A DNA stretch of 55,865 nucleotides. Origin: Odoribacter sp. AF15-53. Lineage in GTDB: Bacteria; Bacteroidota; Bacteroidia; Bacteroidales; Marinifilaceae. Made by a program: the position numbers and the translations under genes. Positions 23,851 to 31,109 of the stretch are shown here, piece after piece. The stretch is from positions 1 through 55,865 of the forward strand of contig NZ_QUHC01000017.1 in assembly GCF_003479425.1 (NCBI RefSeq), given 5' to 3'. Within the stretch, counting starts at the first letter, position 1; each line of letters begins with the position of its first letter. The notes beneath the pieces are model-generated. The model made no database searches and was not told the origin of the DNA. It was given only the letters and a program-made list of their open reading frames with translations.

Positions 23851-26800
23851 TTCTTTATTTTCAAAGGGTTATTTTCTAGATTCTCGATCTCTTTTTGCTT
23901 GTGATTAAGCAGCAAGTACATGATAGGAACCACGAATCCGTTTAATAAAGTAGAACTTAGCAATCCTCCTAGTATTACCTGTGCCATAGGGCTTTGAATT
24001 TCATTCCCCGGAAGATCTCCGCCCACTGCTAACGGGATCAAGGCTAGAGCGGAGGTCAGGGCTGTCATCAGGATCGGGTTCAATCGGTCGAGAGATCCAT
24101 GTATCACGCTGTCATGTAGAGACATCCCTTCTGAGCGCAGGTGATTATAGTGCGACACGAGCAGGATCCCGTTTCGGGTTGCGATTCCAAACAGGGAGAT
24201 AAACCCGATGATGGCAGGGATACTGATAATGCCCGACGTGAACCAAATGCTGAGTATTCCACCGATAATAGCTAACGGTAAGTTTAACATGATGATCCCG
24301 GATAACGGCATACTATGGAATTCGTTGAATAATAGCAAGAAAATCAATAGTATGGAAATCATGGAGGTGAGGAACAATGTGCGTGAAGCCGCTTGCTCGC
24401 TCTCGAATTGTCCGCCGTATTCCACGTGATAACCTTCGGGTAGGGTAATTTGCTCGTCTACCGTTTTCTGGATATCCTTGACTACCCCGTTCAGGTCACG
24501 TCCGGCAACATTGGCCGATACGACGATTTTCCGTTGCACGTTTTCCCGGCTGATCGTGTTGGGGCCGACGAGGGGCAGGATTTCAGCCACGTAGTGGAGT
24601 GGAATCTTTTGTCCGTTGGCATCAATCATCAGGTTGCCGATCTGTTCCATGTTTGATTTATTGTCATCGTGTACCTTCACGGTGAGGTCGAAAACTTTTC
24701 CTCCCTCGTTTACTTGTGACACGACTTTACCGGAAAGAGCCACGTTGATGAACTCGGAGAATTCCGGCAGGGTGATGCCGAATTTGGCAAGCATGTCCCG
24801 TTTCGGTTTGATTTGCAATTGCGGGCGTTCGATTTGCTGTTCCAGTGTCAGGTCGGCGATCCCGTCGATTTTCTGGATCGCTTCCTTGATTTGTCCGCCG
24901 ATGTTATAGAGTTTATTCAAGTCGTTTCCGAATAGTTTGATAGCGATATTGGCTTTCGTCCCGGAAAGCATGGCATCGATACGGTGAGAAATGGGTTGTC
25001 CGATTTCGATATTTACCCCTTTCAGGTCACCTAGTTGATGGCGCACGTCGGCGAGGAATTCATCGCGGGTGCGTTTGTCCAGTTCGAAAGGTGCTTCCAT
25101 TTCGGACACGTTTACACCCAAGGCGTGTTCGTCCAGTTCGGCACGTCCGGTTTTTCGGGCCACGGTCTGTATTTCGGGTATTCCCAAAAGAATCTCCTCG
25201 GCCATACGTCCCATGTTATCCGATTCTTCGAGAGAGACTCCCGGCAGGGTACTGATATTGATCGTGAGCGATCCCTCGTTGAAGGGGGGCAAGAAACTAC
25301 GTCCCAATCCGGTCATGATGACAATCGTGAAGATCAACAGGGCGGCACTGGTTCCGATCACTACTTTTTTGTGGCGGAGTGCCCATTCCAAGGCTTTTTT
25401 GTACCATACTTTCAAGGAGCGAGACACGAAAGGTTCCTTTTCGTTTTTCTTTAACGCTCTTTTAGTCGTCAACATGTAACTACATAATACTGGGGTCAGG
25501 GTTAGAGCGACGACGGTAGATGCGAATAATGCCACGATGAATGCGATACCGAGCGGGATCAACATGCGGCCTTCCATTCCGGAAAGGAAGAATAACGGCA
25601 GGAAGCAAGCCACGATGATCAACGTGGAGTTTAGGATCGGCATACGAACCTCTCGTGAGGCTTCGAATACCACTTTGAGCGTGGATAACCGTTCCTCAGC
25701 GGATTTCAATTGATTCTCTCGCAGTCGTTTGTATACGTTTTCGACGTCGACAATAGCATCGTCAACCAGAGAGCCGATGGCAATAGCGAGTCCTCCTAAA
25801 CTCATGGTGTTGATTGTTAACCCTAGGGCATGAAGGGTTAGAATTGCCACAAGTAATGATAATGGCAGGGCTACCAGTGAGATAATGGTGGTACGTACGT
25901 TCATCAAGAAGAAGAAGAGTACGATGATCACGAAGATAGCTCCCTCGAACAGGGCTTTCTGTATGTTTGAAATAGAACTTTCAATGAAGCGGGATTGACG
26001 GAAGATATCAGAAGATATTTTTACGTCAGAGGGTAATGTCTTCTGTAATTCTGTGATGGCATTATCTAGCTTTTCCGTCAAATCCAGCGTGTTGGTGTTC
26101 GGTTGTTTCGTGATAGTCACGAGCACGGCCGGTTTGGCTCTTTCTGAAGCCAGTCCCAGTTTAGGTTCTTTCGGGCCGATTTGCACGGTTGCGATATCGG
26201 ATAATAGTACTGGAACATTATTCACGGTTTTTACGACACCTTTACCCAATTCTTCCACGTCATTTGTGGCAAGAAGACCTTGTACGATATATTCGTTACC
26301 GTACTCGTATAGAATACCTCCCGTGGAGTTCTGGTTCATGTTGTCGACCACGGCAAGCACTTCATCCATGCTGATCCCGTAATGTTTCATCCGGGCGGGA
26401 TCAAGTAGTATCTGGTATTCCTTGATGTCACCGCCGATGACAGCAACCTGAGCAACTCCTCCCGTGGATAACAGGCGGGGACGGATCGTCCAGTCGGCAA
26501 TGGTTCGTAAATCCTGCAAAGACGTACTATCGGCAGTAAGGCCGAAAATCATCATTTCTCCAAGAATGGAAGATTGCGGTCCCAGGGTGGGGCGTCCCAC
26601 GTTACTTGGGAGAACGTCTCCCAACGTGGATAGTTTTTCGGAAACGATTTGACGAGCCGTGTAAATGTTCGTACCCCAGTCAAATTGTACCCAGACAACC
26701 GAGAATCCTGTTGTCGATGATGAACGCACGCTTTTCACGTCCGTGGCTCCGTTAACGGCTGTTTCAATCGGGAAGGTTACCATGCGTTCCACTTCTTCCG

Positions 26801-26972
26801 GTGCCATTCCTTGTGCTTCGGTCATGACCACCACGGTGGGCGCGTTCAAATCGGGAAATACATCCACTTCCATTTTATGCGCCGTGTAGGACCCCCAAAG
26901 GAGTAAAGCTATCGACGCGATCATTACCACCAGACGGTTGTGTAATGAGTATTGTATAATCTTATTTAGCAT
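23847..26972 (-). CDS. CusA/CzcA-type heavy-metal efflux RND pump
   Basis: This is an inner-membrane proton-driven RND pump of the heavy-metal class, 1041 aa, with 12 predicted helices and two large periplasmic loops. Signatures are MEVDVFPDLNAPTVVV after helix 1, GSLVDDAIVDVENVYKRL in helix 4 with conserved acidic residues for proton relay, and SRSFLPPFNEGSLTIN at the start of the second half. It would pump monovalent (Cu, Ag) or divalent (Zn, Co, Cd) cations out with the adaptor and TolC; the metal cannot be decided from what I can see. It starts 132 bp after the adaptor stop, and that gap contains heptamer repeats and a dispersed 22-bp block. Confidence 0.94.
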   Translation of the reverse strand: MLNKIIQYSLHNRLVVMIASIALLLWGSYTAHKMEVDVFPDLNAPTVVVMTEAQGMAPEEVERMVTFPIETAVNGATDVKSVRSSSTTGFSVVWVQFDWGTNIYTARQIVSEKLSTLGDVLPSNVGRPTLGPQSSILGEMMIFGLTADSTSLQDLRTIADWTIRPRLLSTGGVAQVAVIGGDIKEYQILLDPARMKHYGISMDEVLAVVDNMNQNSTGGILYEYGNEYIVQGLLATNDVEELGKGVVKTVNNVPVLLSDIATVQIGPKEPKLGLASERAKPAVLVTITKQPNTNTLDLTEKLDNAITELQKTLPSDVKISSDIFRQSRFIESSISNIQKALFEGAIFVIIVLFFFLMNVRTTIISLVALPLSLLVAILTLHALGLTINTMSLGGLAIAIGSLVDDAIVDVENVYKRLRENQLKSAEERLSTLKVVFEASREVRMPILNSTLIIVACFLPLFFLSGMEGRMLIPLGIAFIVALFASTVVALTLTPVLCSYMLTTKRALKKNEKEPFVSRSLKVWYKKALEWALRHKKVVIGTSAALLIFTIVIMTGLGRSFLPPFNEGSLTINISTLPGVSLEESDNMGRMAEEILLGIPEIQTVARKTGRAELDEHALGVNVSEMEAPFELDKRTRDEFLADVRHQLGDLKGVNIEIGQPISHRIDAMLSGTKANIAIKLFGNDLNKLYNIGGQIKEAIQKIDGIADLTLEQQIERPQLQIKPKRDMLAKFGITLPEFSEFINVALSGKVVSQVNEGGKVFDLTVKVHDDNKSNMEQIGNLMIDANGQKIPLHYVAEILPLVGPNTISRENVQRKIVVSANVAGRDLNGVVKDIQKTVDEQITLPEGYHVEYGGQFESEQAASRTLFLTSMISILLIFLLLFNEFHSMPLSGIIMLNLPLAIIGGILSIWFTSGIISIPAIIGFISLFGIATRNGILLVSHYNHLRSEGMSLHDSVIHGSLDRLNPILMTALTSALALIPLAVGGDLPGNEIQSPMAQVILGGLLSSTLLNGFVVPIMYLLLNHKQKEIENLENNPLKIKK

Positions 26973-26981
26973 CCCTTATTA

Positions 26982-27016
26982 ATTTTAGATTTTAGATTTT
27001 AGATTTTAAATTTTAG
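26982..27016. repeat. Heptamer tandem repeat (ATTTTAG)x5
   Basis: Five tandem 7-bp units (ATTTTAG, the fourth ending in AA) lie just upstream of the RND pump start. The block at 27010-27031 overlaps the last unit. Confidence 0.75.
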
Positions 27017-27031
27017 ATTCCAACCGCACGA
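27010..27031 (-). repeat. 22-bp dispersed intergenic block, copy 2
   Basis: Its inverse complement is identical to 6394-6415. It lies between the adaptor and pump genes of the efflux operon, on the transcribed strand in the same sense as the copy in front of the HIT gene. Confidence 0.7.
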
Positions 27032-27104
27032 TCTCACGCTTCATTTTGGAACTTTGAATTCTAAACTCTAAACTTTTAGTTTTTATCTTTTAACTTTTAA
27101 CTTA

Positions 27105-28376
27105 TTAGTGCTCGTGGCTATGTCCGTGAGGAATTGCACTGGAAGCGGAGGCCATTTTTACCTGGTATGCGCCTTTGGTAACAACACGATCACCGGGGTT
27201 CAAGCCTTTCACGATTTGTACCTCTTTGCCATTGTTGGCTCCAAGGGCAACTTCCTGTTTACGATAGCCTTCCTCGTCGATTTGCACGTACACGTAATGG
27301 ATTCCCATTTCGTTGGTCAAGGCTGACACCGGAATGGATAACGTGTTTTCAATGGGGGCTGAAATAAGATATACTTCTACGAATGATCCCGGGATAACTT
27401 CTCCCCTATTGTCAAATTCGAAAGACACAGGAATGAAGAATGAATTCTCGTTGGAGGCTTTCCCGAACGAAAGTAAACGTCCGTTCAAGTCAGACAGAGA
27501 GTACATTTTGTTATCATACGGGGTTTTGAAATTAGCCGTGCTCACGCTTTGCAGGGCGTTATAATATCTTTGAGATACTTCGGCGCGGAGTACTAGACGT
27601 TGGTTTTGTGAAACCGTGGCTAACGGTTGTCCAACCGTGATGTATTCTCCCTCTTTCACTAGAATATTCTTCACGTGTCCGTTAATCGGAGCGTTCACGC
27701 TGACTCCCTTGGCCGTTTTGTTGCTAGAGACAGCTTCGTAAGCGGTCCTGGCATTTTCGAATTCGAGTTTCGTGTTTTCGAATTCTTTTTGGGATATAAT
27801 TCTGTCCTTCACGAGAGCTTCGGCCCTGTCATAGTTGGCTTTTGCTGCTTCGTAAGTCGCTTTTACTTTCGTGTAGTAATCTCCCTCGGCCATGTTCTTG
27901 GAGGATATCTGGAATAGGGATTGTCCTTTTTGAACACTTGAACCTTCTGTCAATTTGTTGGAGGAGAAAGATACGACTCCATTGCTGGTGGCTACGACAA
28001 CGGCTTCGTCTCCGGGTGCTGCCATGATTTGTCCCGTGGTTTTCACGACTTGATTGAAAGAACCGGGTTGTATTTCTTTTACCTCGAAAGTAGTTTTTGC
28101 CGCTTGTGCTTTCGGGAAAATGATTTCATCACTGTGTTTGGCTTCCGTTTCTTCATGGCTGTGTGCTGCATGTTCCTTTACGGTTTCATGTTCGTGATCG
28201 TGTTCCTCGCCTTCATGTTCGTGGTCATGTTCTTCGCCCTCGTGATGATGACCTTCATGGCTATGTCCCGCGTGAGTTTCCGTTTCTGTGTGTTTGTGTT
28301 TATCTTGTGATGTTTGGTTTTTGCATCCCCACAAAGAGATGGCTAATATGGTAATAGCATAAAAAATAGTTCTCAT
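27105..28376 (-). CDS. RND efflux periplasmic adaptor lipoprotein with His-rich N-terminus
   Basis: This is the membrane-fusion protein linking pump and TolC duct, 423 aa. The signal ends ISLWGC (Cys18 lipidated). Residues about 25-88 form a dense His/Glu stretch, including GHHHEGEEHDHEHEG and its near-repeat EEHDHEHE. The tail IPHGHSHEH is also His-rich. These are likely metal-collecting segments, favouring Zn, Ni, Co or Cu over drugs. The core shows the barrel-sandwich motif (VSFSSNKLTEGSSVQKGQSLF), an alpha-hairpin (YEAAKANYDRAEALVKDRIISQKEFE) and the second lipoyl half (VNAPINGHVKNILVKEGEYITVG). It follows the small His/Cys-rich gene in the operon. Confidence 0.94.
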   Translation of the reverse strand: MRTIFYAITILAISLWGCKNQTSQDKHKHTETETHAGHSHEGHHHEGEEHDHEHEGEEHDHEHETVKEHAAHSHEETEAKHSDEIIFPKAQAAKTTFEVKEIQPGSFNQVVKTTGQIMAAPGDEAVVVATSNGVVSFSSNKLTEGSSVQKGQSLFQISSKNMAEGDYYTKVKATYEAAKANYDRAEALVKDRIISQKEFENTKLEFENARTAYEAVSSNKTAKGVSVNAPINGHVKNILVKEGEYITVGQPLATVSQNQRLVLRAEVSQRYYNALQSVSTANFKTPYDNKMYSLSDLNGRLLSFGKASNENSFFIPVSFEFDNRGEVIPGSFVEVYLISAPIENTLSIPVSALTNEMGIHYVYVQIDEEGYRKQEVALGANNGKEVQIVKGLNPGDRVVTKGAYQVKMASASSAIPHGHSHEH

Positions 28377-28452
28377 AATAAATGATTTAATGTTGAGAAT
28401 AAAAATAATAAGTGATAATTGTCCGGTTCGTACCGGGCAGAAAAATTCTATT

Positions 28453-28881
28453 TTAAGCTATTACGACAGGAGGGGCCCTTCCTGCAGAGGTGAGGCTCCA
28501 CGTGATCGGGTGGAGACGTTCCAGATAAACGATAGACGGAACTTCTTTGGGTTTTCCGAGAAGTAATAACGAGTGATCTAACCCGGCAAAAGCCAGCATG
28601 GGCAGGAATAACTGATCCGGAATGAGGTCAGGATAGCAATTACACTCGTCATGATGTTGTTTTATAACATTGGTTTGAAATAATAATTTGACTTCACATT
28701 CTTTTTCACGTGAATTGGATTCATGTTCCTGTTGACATCCTTCCCCTATTTGTGAACTTTGTTCATGTGAAGTCGTGAAACAGATTAATTTTCCGTGATG
28801 ATGATGAGGGACAATAGACGACAATAGCATAATTATGCTAGCAACAATGAGCGGTATAATAGCTATCTGTCGTTTCCTCAT
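28453..28881 (-). CDS. Small exported His/Cys-rich protein heading the metal-efflux operon (DUF6769-like)
   Basis: This 142-aa protein has one hydrophobic N-terminal segment (IAIIPLIVASIIMLLSSIV) followed at once by HHHHG, then scattered Cys and His (EGCQQEHES, HHDECNCYPD). It resembles the DUF6769-type proteins that accompany Bacteroidetes heavy-metal RND operons, though I give that name from memory. It may be a signal-anchored or periplasmic metal binder handing ions to the adaptor. The open frame runs to 28935, but the promoter at 28905-28935 covers that start, so Met at 28881 (MRKRQIAIIP) is chosen. It is 76 bp before the adaptor gene. Confidence 0.72.
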   Translation of the reverse strand: MRKRQIAIIPLIVASIIMLLSSIVPHHHHGKLICFTTSHEQSSQIGEGCQQEHESNSREKECEVKLLFQTNVIKQHHDECNCYPDLIPDQLFLPMLAFAGLDHSLLLLGKPKEVPSIVYLERLHPITWSLTSAGRAPPVVIA

Positions 28882-28904
28882 GAATCGCAAATGTTTAATC
28901 TCCG

Positions 28905-28935
28905 CAAACTTAGCTTTTTGTTCGCAGATTTGCAA
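28905..28935 (-). promoter_or_regulatory. Promoter of the metal-efflux operon (TTG-N20-TAAGTTTG)
   Basis: On the minus strand the -7 box TAAGTTTG (28905-28912) and the -33 TTG (28933-28935) are 20 bp apart, as in Bacteroidetes promoters. Initiation near 28898 gives a short leader to the start at 28881. Confidence 0.7.
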
Positions 28936-28964
28936 TAATCATCAGGAGTTTAATAAAACATTAA

Positions 28965-29351
28965 CTATTTCTGTATCTGTTTCTCGAAGCCTTTTAGCAT
29001 CAATTCGGCGGAAGCGGGATTCGTGGCTAACGGTACGTTGTGAACATCACATACGCGCATTAGCATTTGTACATCCGGTTCATGGGGATGTTTTCCAAGC
29101 GGATCACGAAAAAAGAGTACCATTTGTACTTTATGCTCTGCGACTTGTGCGGCGATTTGTGCGTCTCCTCCAAGCGGGCCGGAAAGAAGGCGTTCTACTT
29201 TTAATCCTGCATCCTGGGCATGCTTGCCGGTTGTTCCGGTTGCGATGATCTCGATGTTTGCCGAGTGCATGAAATCATGGTGTCTGTTCAGGAATGCAAC
29301 CATTTCGGCTTTCTTCCCGTCATGTGCGATTACTGCTAGTTTCATTTTCAT
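28965..29351 (-). CDS. mgsA: Methylglyoxal synthase
   Basis: This cytoplasmic lyase turns dihydroxyacetone phosphate into methylglyoxal and phosphate, a bypass used when sugar phosphates build up. All family landmarks are present: AVIAHDGKK (His10, Asp11), the phosphate-binding ATGTTG near 38-43, LLSGPLGGDAQIAA with catalytic-type Asp63, and FFRDPLGKHPHEPD. At 128 aa it is shorter than the E. coli enzyme but within the family range. The second Met (MKLAVIAH) is an alternative start. It lies between the metal-efflux operon and the CapA-like gene on the same strand, without an obvious promoter box in the 35-bp gap, so it may be read from upstream. Confidence 0.95.
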   Translation of the reverse strand: MKMKLAVIAHDGKKAEMVAFLNRHHDFMHSANIEIIATGTTGKHAQDAGLKVERLLSGPLGGDAQIAAQVAEHKVQMVLFFRDPLGKHPHEPDVQMLMRVCDVHNVPLATNPASAELMLKGFEKQIQK

Positions 29352-29386
29352 GTTATTTTAAGTTATACATATATATGATGTGAGTG

Positions 29387-30508
29387 CTACCAACTAAAAT
29401 TGATTGTCGATTTTAAGATTGAATCCGTTTTCATGAAAAAGCGTTTGCTTTTGGTTAAATGGTAATCTTTCACGACACTGTCAGCCAAGCTCTCCGGAAC
29501 CACGTAATAACGCAGGCGTCCTTCCTCGTAAGGGCGATACGTGTAAAATTTCAGGGGTTCCATGGCATAACGTACGGGCAGGCCTTTAGGTTTCGTTAAA
29601 GTTAAACGAATGCATATTCCCCCATCCGTACCTTGATAGTTTTGGTTCGAGATAAAGTTGCCGAGGGAGTAAACGGTAACTCCCAACGTGTCCTTGTCGG
29701 ACATGACGTATTCAATGGGTTGCACCACGTGAGGGTGAGAACCGATAACGATGTCAACCCCTTGGTCGTGTAACCATTTACCTAGTTCTTTCTGTTCTTT
29801 GTTCGGATGGGTATGATATTCGTATCCCCAATGCATGAAAGCAATAATATTGGTTGCCGAATCCTGACGGGCCTGTTGAATATCCCGTTTGATAATCGTG
29901 GTGTCGATGAGTGAAACGACGAAACCTCTGGGAACCGGAAGGCCATTCGTGCCATACGTGTAGTTGAGCAAGGCTATTTTGAATTCTTCTTTTTGAAGGT
30001 AAAGCGGATGTCTTTTTTTATAACTGAGCGTGTCCGTGAATATTCCCGTGTGAGGAATACCCAGGGAGTCGAGATAATGGACCGTGTTGGTGATCCCCTT
30101 TGCTAGTTGGTCACAGCTATGATTGTTGGCGGTAACGAATGTTGTTACACCCAGACGATGAAGATCTCTGGCAACTTGCCAAGGGGAACAGAACCGGGGA
30201 TACCCGGAAAAGTTTTTGTTTGATAACGTTGTTTCCAGGTTGGCGATGACAAAATCTGCATCCATCCAATAGGGTGCGATGTATTTGAAACACTTTAAGT
30301 AGTTATAATCTTTTTCCGAGGGTTCATGAGCGCTGTAAATTTGTGGTAGATGTTGAATAATATCTCCGCAAAAGAATAGCGTGAGTGTTTGTGGGGGGGA
30401 TGGAAATTCCAGTGAATAATCGGAACGTGTGGGAATTTTCTCTTCCTTGCAAGAATAGGATAATAAAAAAAAGATGCAAGATAGGAGATATGTTGTGTTG
30501 TGGCGCAT
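29387..30508 (-). CDS. CapA-family lipoprotein (metallophosphatase fold)
   Basis: This is a 373-aa envelope lipoprotein (signal ends LLSYSC) of the CapA/PgsA group. The calcineurin-like motifs are visible in order: LFFCGDIIQHL, FVIANLETTLS, TFVTANNHSCD, IAFMHWGYEYHTHP and VIGSHPHVVQPIE. In Bacillus, PgsA assists poly-gamma-glutamate synthesis, but no pgsB/C partners are here, so a capsule role should not be assumed. Envelope phosphatase or glycan-related activity is equally possible. The gene follows a terminator (30518-30543) that ends the DsbD-domain gene, so it probably has its own promoter. Confidence 0.88.
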   Translation of the reverse strand: MRHNTTYLLSCIFFLLSYSCKEEKIPTRSDYSLEFPSPPQTLTLFFCGDIIQHLPQIYSAHEPSEKDYNYLKCFKYIAPYWMDADFVIANLETTLSNKNFSGYPRFCSPWQVARDLHRLGVTTFVTANNHSCDQLAKGITNTVHYLDSLGIPHTGIFTDTLSYKKRHPLYLQKEEFKIALLNYTYGTNGLPVPRGFVVSLIDTTIIKRDIQQARQDSATNIIAFMHWGYEYHTHPNKEQKELGKWLHDQGVDIVIGSHPHVVQPIEYVMSDKDTLGVTVYSLGNFISNQNYQGTDGGICIRLTLTKPKGLPVRYAMEPLKFYTYRPYEEGRLRYYVVPESLADSVVKDYHLTKSKRFFMKTDSILKSTINFSW

Positions 30509-30517
30509 GGCGGGTAT

Positions 30518-30543
30518 AAAAAAAGCCGTCCGAAGACGGCTTT
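30518..30543 (-). terminator. Terminator after the DsbD-domain gene
   Basis: AAAGCCGTC (30522-30530), loop CGAA and GACGGCTTT (30535-30543) form the hairpin. The A-run on the plus strand (from 30518) is the T-run of the minus-strand transcript. Confidence 0.85.
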
Positions 30544-30546
30544 AAA

Positions 30547-31008
30547 TTATTTCGTTAATTCAAACTCGAATTCTTCTTCGGCAGGAGGAATACATTGTCC
30601 ACCGGAGCAAGACATATATTCTATGTAGCCTACTAATTTAGCTTTGTCTTTTTTCAGTTTCACCCGTTGTACGAAAGTAACTGTTCCTTCGAAATATTTC
30701 AATTCCATGTTGAAGGCTTCGCTTTTTTCAGTTTTGGGTGCCGTGGTGGCTTTGAATTCACCCACTAATTCAATGTCTTTAGCCTCATCTTCGTCCAAGT
30801 TGAATGTTGTAGGAAGAGGACCATTCTCAGGTAATTTCGTGTCATACAAATGCCAACCGCTTTCAACGGTAGCTTTACAGATGATGTCATAAACACCTTC
30901 GCTTACTTTCTTGAAAGAAATTTGCCATTTCACTGGTTTCAATACCTGTGAATTTGCAGCTCCAACCATCATGGTTAATATTGCTGTAAGAATTAATAGT
31001 CTTTTCAT
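30547..31008 (-). CDS. Free-standing DsbD N-terminal (alpha) domain protein
   Basis: This periplasmic protein of 153 aa (signal MKRLLILTAILTMMVGAANSQ) consists only of the immunoglobulin-like domain found at the N-terminus of the thiol reductase DsbD. VKWQISFKKVSEGVYDIICKATVESGWHLYDTKLPENGP and the C-terminal CSGGQCIPPAEEEFEF are family features. The pair Cys-x4-Cys in CSGGQC probably corresponds to the two redox cysteines. No membrane part or C-terminal thioredoxin domain is fused, so electrons must come from another DsbD-like protein outside this window, or it acts as a carrier to the TlpA proteins. A TACTTTGCA box lies upstream near 31060. Confidence 0.82.
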   Translation of the reverse strand: MKRLLILTAILTMMVGAANSQVLKPVKWQISFKKVSEGVYDIICKATVESGWHLYDTKLPENGPLPTTFNLDEDEAKDIELVGEFKATTAPKTEKSEAFNMELKYFEGTVTFVQRVKLKKDKAKLVGYIEYMSCSGGQCIPPAEEEFEFELTK

Positions 31009-31109
31009 GAATCAATTAAATTAGTTTTTAAAATAATTTCTCTCTAAAATTTAGTGATGCAAAGTACAAAATTATCGAGAGAAATTATGTTAGCTTATAG
31101 TTAAAATTT

